From Zanthoxylum bungeanum (Eukaryota; Streptophyta; Magnoliopsida; Sapindales; Rutaceae), in assembly GCA_019454045.1 (NCBI GenBank), contig SKCR01031855.1:62001-126000 (forward strand): a stretch of DNA of 64,000 nt, given 5' to 3'. The notes below the pieces were generated by a model. That model was not told where the DNA came from, made no database searches, and saw only the letters and a program-made list of their open reading frames with translations. The position numbers and the translations under genes are program-made. This document shows positions 1-9,931 of this stretch, one piece after another (positions within the stretch are counted from its first letter, which is position 1; each line of letters begins with the position of its first letter).

Positions 1-699
1 ATATTTAGAACTAGCTTCTAAACTTTACCACGGGCCCATGGTTTTATCTGATTGCTAATTATATGGACTACCTATGCTCTGTTACACAGAACTGACGAAT
101 CCTATCTTGACATACACAGGACACCCTGAGGATCTATCTACACCCAACGAACAGGCGGAGGTCTGATCTAAATAGATCGGTGCGTGACTGCCATCTAAGT
201 GTAGAAGATGTCTCATGTGCCCACAATGGCATCTCAAGTCTAAGAATCACAAATGCTACTCAACCCAAGAAGATTCTTATTGACATTGGTGTACCATCCA
301 TTAAGAATCTTTGGTGAGTCGTTCAGTGTTTATCCGCTATAAACACCTACATGTCTATTCTAGTCTCCAAGACTTATGGTTCATTGAGAAACCATTGGAA
401 TCATATATTCCAGTATACGACTTGTACCGGTCTCAACGGGTTTACTATACTGACCAAGCAGTGTAAACCTGACCAGGAACTGTCTGAGAATGACAACGTC
501 ATGATACTTGTCAATATCCATTGCGACGCTTTTGCAACTGTATCATGACTAATCATTCTAGGGTCATTACGTCTTTACCATATTATAAGATTCATTATAT
601 TAAAGAAACTGCATATATTATTCATAATAATATTATTTTACAGAAGTATTCACACAGAAATACAACCAGGAATTGGCACTGTGAGCACCAACCCCAACA
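1..699 (-). mobile_element. Probable copia-type LTR, outer end (window-truncated)
   Basis: Read on the minus strand, the segment begins TGTTGGGGTTGGTGCTCACA at 699, which looks like the 5' end of a long plant copia LTR, and runs off the left edge of the window. The text resembles the U3 of other copia LTRs here in style (short phrases about clipped open frames, no real coding potential) but does not align to them by eye. The sequence just outside 699 is not purine-rich, so this is more likely a 5' or solo LTR than a 3' LTR. Two short frames of 64-65 codons inside it show no known domain. The second LTR end lies outside the window, so the call is tentative. Confidence 0.4.
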
Positions 700-1230
700 G
701 TATTTGTTGATATAAAGTTTATGTTTGTTAAAAGAGCATGTATCTAAGTGAATGGTTAGTCACATATCTTTTAAGTGTTGTGATGGTTATGTATACTATG
801 TTGTCAGCCATACAATGTTGTAAGTGCGATGGGATATGTACGTATGTAGAGTTGATATTGATGTTGTTTACATAAATGATATAGAATTACATGAGGTTAA
901 ATGAATGAGTTTCTTTTTGAAACTGTATTTAGTTATGTGTAAAAAACATGTATTGTATTCCTCGTTTCGGAGGATGTATGTGATTGGCTCTATATAATCT
1001 GTGTTTGACTTTCTGTTTCTTTGATGAGTGAATTTGAAATGGTTGAGCAAGTTCCTATGAATGAATATGGATTGAAATGACAAGTTTGATTTGATTCAGG
1101 CATGAAATGTTTGATTTGATGTGTTTTTCTTTGAAATAGCATGAGTTGTAATGATGTATGAAATATGTGACAGGATTCCCGAATACGGAAAGATGGTGAT
1201 GTATGCAGGTTCAGTTTCAAATGATCAAAC
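700..1230. other. Unassigned AT/TG-rich stretch
   Basis: No gene, RNA or element boundary could be recognised. The plus strand is rich in ATGT/TTGA phrases like those in the U5 half of the chromovirus LTR that follows (2900-4000), so it may be decayed chromovirus sequence. The short minus-strand frames at 868-1220 show no domain. Confidence 0.4.
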
Positions 1231-1279
1231 GCAAGGATGGAGAAATTTCGTGGATGAAATTAATATAAGGATAGGAGAA
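1231..1279 (+). mobile_element. Chromovirus-type 3' end with polypurine tract
   Basis: The sequence around 1246-1279 (TTTCGTGGATGAAAT followed by AAGGATAGGAGAA) matches in order the typical end of Ty3/gypsy chromoviruses: the last residues of the polyprotein region, then a purine-rich tract that primes plus-strand DNA synthesis. It abuts an LTR starting TGTAATATGCCC at 1280. No integrase or chromodomain coding is left upstream, so only the last fragment of the internal region survives. Confidence 0.6.
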
Positions 1280-4200
1280 TGTAATATGCCCAATATTTTT
1301 TCGGCAACGGTTCTGGAAGATTTTCGAATTGAAGCTTGGAATTCGGAGCATGATGCTTTTTGAAAATAAGATTATATGTGTTGGAAAATAGGTTGGAATA
1401 CTTTTAAGTGAAGTTTCATCACGTTGGAAAAAATGTGATTCTGAAAACCTGTTACACGATTTCTAATTTTATCGTTATACACATAAAAGTTTCTTGTTTC
1501 GGCTATAAAGATAGCAAATGAACTCCGATTGAGCTTATTCTTGAACTATCAGAGTCATTTTTCTGAGACGAACAACTTTTATGTCAAAAGGGCTTCATAA
1601 ATATAAATTTCTAAGAATGCCTCAAGATAATGACCTAACTGTAATTTTTAGGGGTCAGATTATAATTTTCGAAAATATTTTCTCTACATACCTCAAAGTT
1701 TCAGGAAATTACGAAAATTACATAGGTTCTCTACAACATACACGCACCTCCCATCTCCAAATGGGATTAGCGAGGGCCTCGTAGCGTCGGTGACCAGCAG
1801 GCCACGACTTGCAATCGCAACGACGCCAGTGGTGTGTCCAATGGTGGCCGGCGGCGACGCAAGAAACTCCGAAAAATGGCTATAAGAAGAGAGAAAGATG
1901 TGGACTTGGGTATCCTGATCCCGCCTCGTCGTTTCATTTCACGGCCCGAGCTACCCACCAAATTGAAGCTCTCGGAGAGTACTACAAGTCGCCGATGATG
2001 AATTTTCCGTTTCTTGCACAGTTACACTCGAAATGAGAAAGGAAGATTCAAATGAATAGTGACTCATGATGAAAGTAGCTCCGATCAGATTTTCGTCGAT
2101 TCCAGTGCGTTCGTGGGATCATTTGGACTCCATATATGGCCTCGAAATCTCAATAAGACCTCATAGTATAAATTCTTAAATTTCAAGTATAGTTAAATGA
2201 TCGGATGTATCCAGTAGTTTCATAGCATAGAGTATTGATATAAATTGAATTATTTGAGTATTAGTATATTGAATATGTGTATTTGGTAGAATCCGAGTGA
2301 AAACAGAATGAATTAGATAGATCCAATAAATTTTGCCAGTTTTTGGTAAAAGTTTTTTAATCGTAATGATGGATATGTGTCATAGGTGATGAAAAAATAG
2401 TGTTTAGATAAGTCTGAGTAGGTTTGGAGGGTTCATGACCCTTCCGTTAAGGAAAAAAAAATTTGGAAAATTTTCCAAAAATACGTAAACCAATGATTTA
2501 AGTGAACTAGTGGTTTGGAATAGTTTATAACGATATTTTAATATTACAAAAACTGAAAGTATCGAAAATGTACTTGATTTGGTTGTATCGGAAAGATCCA
2601 GGATTTTGTCGTAGTTTAGTCGAGAACTCCAAGAGTTATAATTCTGACGACATTTCGCTATTTGTTTTGACAGACTTGACTAGGACCTGGAGTGCTCGCG
2701 AAGTCAGGTAAGTAAATCATGAGATGAGAGCTTAATGGGTTATTTCATGCTTTGAATATACATTTATAGGTGTACATATGATTAATACGTTAGGTTAAAC
2801 AGAAGATAGTTAAGAAGTAGTTTGAGAAGAAGTCCAAAGTTATTTGTAGTTAAGTGAAAGTACCATCGCATGTATGGATTTTATTATGATTATGATATGA
2901 AGTAAGAGGTTTAATGATATTAATGACTGTATGTATGTAATGACGTGTTTGAAGTGACATATTTGATAAGCTTATTGTCTATGTGTATGTATCAGTGTAC
3001 GTAAAGGTATAAATGTGTAACGATATGAAATTGTGTACGTGAATGAATATGAAAATGTGTAAGTATATGAGTATGTATTCGTATATGCATATGATGTTAA
3101 GATATGTATAGGTTAGATATGTTCATTTGGTAAAACATTATATCGAATGTTCCTAAATAGAGATTCTGAAATGAATATGTTTGATTGATAAAAAAAAAAG
3201 TTATGAGGACTATTAAAGATATGACATTTGAATTTTAAAACAGGATGTATATTCATATATTTGAAACATATGTTTGTTTGTGAGTGTTTGAATCATGTTT
3301 TGGAATGTTTGTTATGGATGTGCTTGTGTATGAGAAGTCATGTGATGATTTTGGTCTACCGTGATATATATGCATGTTTATATGTCTACTGGATTGATGT
3401 TCTCATGGTATAGTAGTCGAGCTGGTTAGGAATCCATTTAGATGGAATTCATCTAATACCTATTCTAAAATAGGTAATGAGTCTCGTACGAGCATTGTGT
3501 GTGTAAGCCAGCCGTATGTATGTGTTGTTGAGTGATATGATCTTTGATGTATTGGTTATTCTGTGTACTTCATGGTTGGTTGCTTGATGTTCGTAAGTGT
3601 TTCTGAGTGTAAGTGTCTGATAAAACTCGTGTTATGTATGGATCGTGTATGCTTATATGAAATGAGTGAATGATTTGAAACTGATGAGAATATCAGAGGT
3701 TATAAAGCATGTTTGCCAAGTTGTCATTGTATGTACGTATATGTATAAGAATTACGATATTGTATTTGCATGTATACAAGAGAAGTATGTTTTGAATTGA
3801 AAGAAGTATGATTATTTCATCGATTTGATGATATTTCAAAGACGCTTTATCGTAATAAAGTATAATAAGTCTGACTCCATGTCACATATAATGGAATGGA
3901 TTCGATGTAAAACGACTTGTTTGTGATGTTCGGGTCTATGTTCTGTGTGATTTGAATGTTTGGCTAATAGATTGACATATAAGTGAATATGTAGATTTGA
4001 AAAGTTATCATGGTAAGTTATAAAGGATAATAAAAGTTGATAAATCAGAACTGGTAATAATATAATAAATCTATTAATCTGTTGATATGTTTGACTTGTT
4101 TGTTTATAGTAGCATGGTTACTTACTGGGTTTTTAAAACTCACACCAAACCAATTTGCTAGTTTTACAGTTTGGCTTAAAAATGGGTCAACCAATTCAGC

Positions 4201-4633
4201 TTTGGAAATCAATGCTCGAGACGCAAATCACTTAAGCGGCAGTCACCCTCGCAAGTGTCATGAGAGAAATTTTATAAGGTTTAGGAAGTTTAGAATGTTT
4301 TGGTTATATTTTTTTTGTCGTGTTGAGCACGTCGTTTGTATATATATTAGTAAATACTTTGATTGTTTATGATGTGGTGGGCACAGATATCCTTGAGTGT
4401 TGATAGATGATGTGGGCGGAACTCTTAGGATATCATTTTGGTGAGATTTGTGTGGACTTGGGGTCCCTTTTTTTGTTTGAAGTCTTCTTAGATTCCCTTT
4501 GATGGTGTACTGTGATCAAGGTTGTCCAGTTTTAGGATACATCATGCCAAATTTTTAGTAAATTCAAAAGCTTATAGAGATGGGTCAATCTCGTCTCTTG
4601 CCGGTAGCATCCTGTCTCTGGCGGGGTGTTACA
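1280..4633 (+). mobile_element. Chromovirus-type LTR (about 3.35 kb)
   Basis: It starts TGTAATATGCCC directly after a polypurine tract and ends GCGGGGTGTTACA at 4633, the terminal style of Ty3/gypsy chromovirus (Tekay/Del-like) LTRs. The length is at the upper end for such LTRs. It holds a GC-rich block at 1750-1960, a GTAAGT-containing stretch near 2706 and many ATG/TGTA-rich phrases in its second half. It is the 3' LTR of an element whose body is lost, or a solo LTR that kept the tract by chance. Sequence after 4633 belongs to a different element. Short frames inside it (for example 1809-2036 and 4082-4372) have no recognisable domain. Confidence 0.6.
3438..3492. repeat. Three adjacent palindromes inside chromovirus LTR
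   Basis: Three unrelated palindromes lie almost back to back. TTAGATGGAATTCATCTAA (3438-3456) is an 18-bp palindrome with one inserted G. TACCTATTCTAAAATAGGTA (3457-3476) pairs at 9 of 10 positions. CTCGTACGAG (3483-3492) is perfect. Either strand could form three small hairpins in a row. Function is unknown; see the hairpin array at 63295-63586 in the other chromovirus LTR. Confidence 0.75.
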
Positions 4634-5151
4634 TATAAATATCATAAAAATTTCCTATTCAATTTCGGAGGTATCATATTAATGGCATATCACAAAGGAC
4701 TTAGTGGCTCACCATAGAACCTTTCCAACTATTTAGAATGATTTTAATCTATTAGTGGTGCGGCCCAAATTTGTGTGTGTCTCGGCACTACTAACAGTGC
4801 AGAATTATCAATTTCAAACTCGATTTTTTCCGAGAATGAGCCAGATCAGGCTTTGACGTAAGCTACAAAGTTGAAAATAATTGAATCTTCTTTTCAATGA
4901 AACTTGAATCACCTTATTTGGACATTATATGGAAACGATATGGCCAAAATATGAAATACTATAAAAATTTAGAAGTCACTAATGTAAATCAGAAATTTAA
5001 GATTTTCACTATTTTTTTCTCAGTTCTCCATAGAATAGATCCTAAATAATGAAATAATGAATATTAGTGCATTTAACACATTTGAGAACATAATTTAAGG
5101 GGAAATAAAAGGTAAATATACTTGAAAAGTGTATATTATAGGTACTTATCA
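4634..5151 (-). mobile_element. Athila-like 3' LTR fragment
   Basis: On the minus strand the LTR begins TGATAAGTACC at 5151, directly after an Athila-style polypurine tract. Its far end is cut off by the chromovirus LTR at 4633. The part at about 4684-4935 is clearly related to 51490-51735, giving a second genomic copy of the family. No coding potential. Orientation and position agree with the Athila gag remnant at 5871-6123 and the Athila primer-binding site near 30430. Confidence 0.6.
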
Positions 5152-5200
5152 CACCCCTAAACTTGAATTACTGTTTATCATCAAGCAATGATCAAATGAA
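5152..5200 (-). mobile_element. Athila-like polypurine tract and 3' UTR end
   Basis: The minus strand reads a leader like TTGCTTGATGATAAACAG, then TTCAAGTTTAGGGGTG, then the LTR start TGATAAG. This order (a phrase about CAAGCAATG, then AAGTTTGGGGGTGTGATAAG) is characteristic of Athila-type Ty3/gypsy elements. The present copy carries point changes. Confidence 0.6.
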
Positions 5201-5870
5201 AATAAAATAATAATAATAATAATAAAAAATTATCTAAGCCACTTTCAAAAAATAAATAAAAAATCGGCCCTTTCAGCATGCTAAACTCGGACCAGGTCAT
5301 CGGTTCAGTGGTTGAACCGGGTGATTCAGTGGGTCTGAGGTCAGTCAACCCTACCCGAGTTGAAGGGGTCACCCATATTGGATCTTGGACCAGGTCCCAG
5401 TTTAACGGTTAGAGAAGTCAATCTGATCCAGTTTTTAAATCACTCGTTTTTCATTTTGACAATCAAATAGAATGGGTCAAACAAACCTATATAGCTTAAA
5501 ATCTATATATTTTATCATTAAACTCATGTATCTCTTTATTCCACAACTTCCTCATAAACGCACTTAATGAACGGACGAGTCTCTAGAATAATTCTAGACT
5601 CTGTTTGCTCATATTCTTAAATAGACATCTTAGTCTCTAGATACAGCTTTGTCTCTCTCCCTTTTACGTTATCCTTGTAATTCTCTTAATTCCATGGGCC
5701 TTCTATAGTGTCACTTGGTCGTTTCTCTTGAGGTATATAGCTCTGGTTACTAGCTAGCTATCTTATTTGGACTTCTAGTGTTTTCAAGGATGTTGTCTGA
5801 TTCTAAGCTATTCAAACCTAACCATATTTCTCAAGTTCTCTTCCAGTAATTTCCTTAATGTTACATTAAT
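5201..5870. other. Unassigned Athila-internal sequence with a GGTTCA/TCAACC-rich block
   Basis: This stretch lies inside the Athila-like remnant, between its gag fragment and its polypurine tract, so most of pol must be deleted. At 5205-5230 there is an (ATA)n microsatellite. At 5275-5440 there is a GC-richer block dense in short inverted phrases (GGTTCAGTGG, TTGAACCGGG, GGTCAGTCAACC, GGACCAGGTCC) that resembles the end of a small hAT-like or MITE-type element, but no clean terminal repeats or target duplication could be set. The 63-codon minus-strand frame at 5181-5372 is judged chance. Confidence 0.4.
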
Positions 5871-6123
5871 CAGATTCTCTACTGATGGCTTTGGTTCTTG
5901 AGGAAATTCTTGAGCGTATGGTAGATAAAAGGGATATGATGGTTCAATGGGATATGCAGGACCTTAATTATTGTGACATGTAAAGTTTTGATGGTTTTGC
6001 CACCCTAAATTATAGTTAAAGGTGCAATATACACTAGAGTGGTTGCTCTTATATCTCTCAAAACTTATTATTATGCTCCGAAAGACTTGAGCATTCATGG
6101 CGTCAATTTTTTAATAAATGCCT
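5871..6123 (-). pseudogene. Athila-like gag fragment
   Basis: In one minus-strand frame the region reads NYNLGWQNHQNF, a stop, then a proline-, tyrosine- and glutamine-rich run and VENLINVTLRKLLEENLRNM. Athila-type Gag proteins carry a very similar block (YNPGWRNHPNF) after the zinc knuckle, followed by a Q/N/P-rich stretch and a coiled segment. At least one in-frame stop shows it is dead. The fragment is cut at 6123 by the Tat-1 LTR. The matching leader and primer-binding site appear on the other side of Tat-1 at 30156-30443. Confidence 0.6.
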
Positions 6124-8138
6124 TGTAGGAGCGAAACGGGGTTTACCACTATGCTTATAATGCTTGGCGACCACGACACTATTGGGCTCGCAGCCCGTAG
6201 AGAGTACGATATAACCCATAAGGGACTAACTAGAGAATAAAGGAGTCGCCACCCTATGTTAACTGGGAAAGATTTAAGGACGCACTCATCCCTCGCAAGG
6301 GAAGACCTCGGAATAGTCCCTTACTTATGCCAATATAATGGACGGGTTCACATAATGGTATAGCCAAATCTTATGCAGTTCATACAAAGTAATTCAAATA
6401 AACACAAATTTACACACCCATAAATATTAATAATCACAATAAAATAGTTCCAAAATCATATTAAATTAAGTGCGATAACGATAATTATAACAAATAATCA
6501 AAAATAGGAAAAACGTCAATAAATAAATAGTAAATAAAAAGTGGGGGTCAATAAATAAATAGTAAATAAAAAGGGGGGGTTAATCACGCATATATGAGTA
6601 TTTCCCGAGTGGAACGTGGAGTTGTATCCCAAGCATAGACCACACTACCGTCCATTCGGATTCGGCTAAGAAATTTACTTCTGGATTTCCATCCGATATA
6701 CCGCAAAGGATAATAACATTCATAATCATCAATGCAATGTAAATAGATATAAAAATATAACCATGCATATGCGTATAGTTATCAATATGAAAAACATAAA
6801 CAAAAATTAGGCGAAATAATAAAATTACAATAAAAGCGAACAAATAGATAAAAAAAGATAACACTAAATAGGTAAAAAAAAAATAAATAACAAAATTCCG
6901 AAGAAAAAAAAGAATGTGACCAGAAATTTGGCCGTCTTTGATGTAGGACCTCGGATACTCGCCTAGACGTATTTCACGTCCTGCGAGGCATGCAGCGTCC
7001 GGAACTATGAAAATGAATGTGGTAAGAGTGCCCTCAGGTCTTACCTTTTAAGTCGCTTTCTCAGAATTGCGTTATGCCATCATCGGAAGGATCACTGGTT
7101 TGCTGTTTCTGGTTGTTGGTTCGCTATTTCTGCTCGCTGTTTTGCTATTTTCTATTTGCTATTTTGTTGTTTTCTTGTTGTTGTTTCGGTTGTTTTCTGG
7201 TTGCTATTTTGGTTGTTTTCTGGTGGTTTTTTGGCTACTGTTTTTAGTAGCAGTTTTGGTTGTTTTTTGGAGCTGTTTTTTGGTTGTTTCTTAAGGATGT
7301 TTTTCAGTGATGTTCTTGTTGTTTCGGTGGCTGTTTGGTTGATTTTTGAGGCCATTTTTGGTTATTTTTAGGGCTATTTTTCAGTGATGGCCTTGTTTTT
7401 TTAGTGGCTGTTTGGTTATTTTTTGGGGCTATTTTTCGGTGAAGGTCTTGTTGTTTCGGTGGCTGTTTAGTTCTTTTTTGGGGCTATTTTTTTGGTTGTA
7501 TTTTGGGGCTGTTTGGTTGTTGGCTGGTGATTGGTTAGGGTTACTTTCTCAGTTTTTGTCTTTTTTCTTGATGATTGTTTACTGTTTTTTGTTGTTTCTT
7601 TAGGTCAAAGAAGAAGAAAGAACCCCTAGGGTTGTTGTCTAAGCCTTTTTCTTTTGATGATGATTTGGTCCTATTTTTATAATGATTTGAAGAGATCTCC
7701 AAATAGAGAAACAAATCATGTAAATTTGGGAAATTTATTCTCAAATTATTTTGGAATACAATCTCATAAATTTGGTGATGACAAATCTCAAATCTTGTTA
7801 AATTGGAAACTGTTGATGATGGAATTTGAGCACATAGATTGCATGGGATTTTAGGCATATGGATGGATTGCATTGGTCTCGGGCGTGTGGATGGATTGCA
7901 TGGGCTTTGGATCATCTGGACGGGCCGAGGTTAAAGGGTTCAAGGGCGTGTATGGTGGGTCCGAGGCTAAGGTTTTGAAACAGAGGCTGAATAAGCAAAT
8001 CTGAGGCTAGCTAGTGAGTCCAAATCTGATGAGGTTTTCTTTCCTTCCGTCATCCATTTTTCTCAACTTCCGTAATTTTTTAGGTAGTGCCTCCATACGA
8101 GGCTCATCATCGGGCTCATGTAAAATACAATGTCTATA
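6124..8138 (-). mobile_element. Tat-1 3' LTR (2.0 kb, Tat/Ogre-like Ty3/gypsy)
   Basis: The left edge reads TGTAGGAGCGAA on the plus strand and the right edge GTCTATA, which corresponds to CCTACA in the related Tat-2 LTRs. It aligns with 28127-30155 along its length: the start block with GGCGACCACG and GAGTCGCCACC, a run of AT-rich sequence, and a long GT-rich block. It is the 3' LTR of a minus-strand element, since the tract ATCGCCCCACTTTGATGG (complement of a polypurine tract) follows at 8139. The outer five bases (TGCCT left, ATAGT right of the partner LTR) do not match, so no target duplication is visible. Frames inside it are chance. Confidence 0.85.
7080..7600. repeat. GT-rich low-complexity block in Tat-1 LTR
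   Basis: The plus strand consists mostly of T and G in phrases like TTTTGGTTGTTTT and GGCTGTTTGG, with very few A or C. The same block recurs at 29090-29580, and a related one in Tat-2 LTRs (36740-37260, 47650-48240). On the element's own strand it is CA-rich. Hydrophobic or lysine-rich short frames that cover it on either strand are by-products of this composition. Confidence 0.8.
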
Positions 8139-8547
8139 ATCGCCCCACTTTGATGGTGCTTATGGTGTGTGTGACAGTGACAACCCTATCAAAGTCATGC
8201 ATGTATTTTTATTTACATGGTCCATTGGCAATTGCCAGACTTACCTATTGTTTCGCTACTTTTGTGAGATGCTTCGATCTCTAGGACTTATTCCTGAACC
8301 ATGCTTGATGGCGAGGTGCTTTGAACTCTAGGAATCATTCTCGAATCCATTCCTAGTATAAGATGCTTCGATCTTTGGGATTTATTCCCGAACTGACGGT
8401 GAGGCGCATCGACCTCTGGGCTTCATTCCCGAACCGTGCTGGGTGTGAGATGCTTCGATCTTTGGGAATTATTACCGAACTGACAGCGAGATGCTTCGAC
8501 CCCTGGGCTTCATTCCCAAACCATGCTAGGTGTGAGATGCTTCAATC
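8139..8547 (-). mobile_element. Tat-1 3' UTR with polypurine tract and tandem repeats
   Basis: Directly outside the LTR lies the complement of a polypurine tract (8139-8154). From about 8261 to 8547 there are six and a half copies of a 41-47 bp unit with the core GATGCTTCGATCT followed by GGG.TTCATTCCCGAAC. This arrangement, tandem repeats between integrase and the 3' LTR, is known for Tat/Ogre elements. The segment is cut abruptly at about 8547 by copia sequence. The rest of the 3' UTR, integrase and RNase H of Tat-1 are missing from the window. Confidence 0.75.
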
Positions 8548-8692
8548 TCTGAGTACCCACTCTTCGAAAGTGTGGATATGCGAGTTTTGTTGATGTGTCC
8601 TAGACGACAATGCCACATGCAAGCTTCATCTTTTAGATTACTCCTTTTGAGCCTTTTGTTTGTCATTTTATGTTTAGGAGATTCATTTATAT
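8548..8692 (-). mobile_element. Copia A: short remnant downstream of protease
   Basis: The sequence starting GAGTACCCACTCTTCGAAAG matches copia B at 16460-16600, where it leads on to integrase. In copia A it stops at the Tat-1 repeats, so all of integrase, RT, RNase H and the 3' LTR of this copy is gone. The break lies at about 8548. Confidence 0.65.
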
Positions 8693-9931
8693 TCAAAATA
8701 TAAAGACCATTATTTGCAACAACAGTGCAATTTCTGCATCATTTTTATATAAATAACACCCAGTGTTTCTAAATACAAAAGTGTACCCATGCTGGGTTAA
8801 CAAAGATACAGATATGATATTCCTAGTTAAACTAGGTATATAATAACAGTTCAAAAGTTTAAGTACATGCCCCGAGGGCAGTTCCAAAATAAAAGTCCCT
8901 ACAGCCAAAACAGCAACTGGAGTTCCGTTTCCGACTCGTAGGTCAACCTCCCCTGAAGCCAGCATCCTGCTATTCTGCAGATCCTGCAAATCAGTACAAA
9001 TATGAGCAGCACAACCAGAATCAAAAATCCAATTTTTAAGACTAGAAGTAGTCATATTTATTTCAATAACAAACATACCAGAGGCTAGAGCCTTGCCTGC
9101 CTTGATATCCTCCTTGTGTCCCTTGCCCACTCGGCAGTCACGTTTCCAATGACCCTTTTTGCCGCATTTGAGGCAGACATCTTGAGACCTGTCCCTTGGC
9201 TTCCCAGAAGCCTTTGTCAACTTGCCTTTGCCCTTGTTCTTATGTTTTTTCTTCCTCACCCCTCCAGTTGCCTTAAGCCCAGCCTTTGGCCCCTTAGAGG
9301 TCGATGCATGGTGCGCCTCGCGCTTAGCCCCCTTTTGGAGTTCTTTCTCAGACTCCTTCAACATGGATAACAGCTCTCCAAGAGTGTCATCCGTGTCCAT
9401 CAACTTATAGTTGATTATGATTTGTCTCCAAGTATCAGGAAGTGACTATAAGAGCATGTCTATAGTCAGCTCAGCCTCCAAGACTATTCCCAACTTGCCC
9501 AACTCATCAATATCGGTGATCATTTGAGTCCCGTGGGCCTCAACTGATGCGCCCTAAGTCATTCGGGTGCGGAAGAGTTTCTTCACCAACTCATACCTCT
9601 CCATCCGCTTATTGGTGCGGTGGAGATCATACAATCTAGCCATCATGTTGTAAGGATCCAAGTCCCTATTCTGGCGACGAAAGTGTTGAGTCATTGAAGC
9701 CAACATAACAGACTGAGCTGTGTCACAATCCTCGCTGTGAGTTTTCCATAACTCCAGCTCAAGTGGCTCAGTGGGTCTAGGCGGGAGAGGTGTCTGTATA
9801 GTGTACAGTAGCCTCTCAGGCCCAAGTACTATCTTGAGGTTCATTTCCCAGTCAGCGAAGTTTGTGCCTTTAAAGATATTATCACCCATGATGATGTCAC
9901 GCACATTTCCCTTGCTAGCCATCTCAACCAC
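8693..9931 (-). pseudogene. Copia A gag-protease, two in-frame TAG stops
   Basis: Starting at the ATG ending at 9931, one continuous frame encodes a Ty1/copia Gag with the UBN2-type core (FKGTNFADWEMNLK and, further on, YELVKKLF), a lysine-rich linker, a CCHC zinc knuckle CLKCGKKGHWKRDC, and the start of the aspartic protease with WIFDSGCAAHIC. Copia proteases usually read DSGAxxH, so the active site is close to intact. Only two stops interrupt it, both TAG (about 9554-9556 and near 9446), with the frame kept across both. The role in a live element would be capsid formation, RNA binding and polyprotein cleavage. It is the best preserved reading frame of the window, yet its pol is deleted. Confidence 0.85.

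Noticed and set aside
6119..6123. Target-site duplication for Tat-1
   Set aside because: TGCCT on the left does not match ATAGT on the right of 30155; no duplication can be claimed.
7067..7603. Strongly hydrophobic short frames that look like membrane proteins
   Set aside because: Produced by the T/G-only low-complexity block in the Tat-1 LTR; all frames look alike and are not bounded by gene signals.
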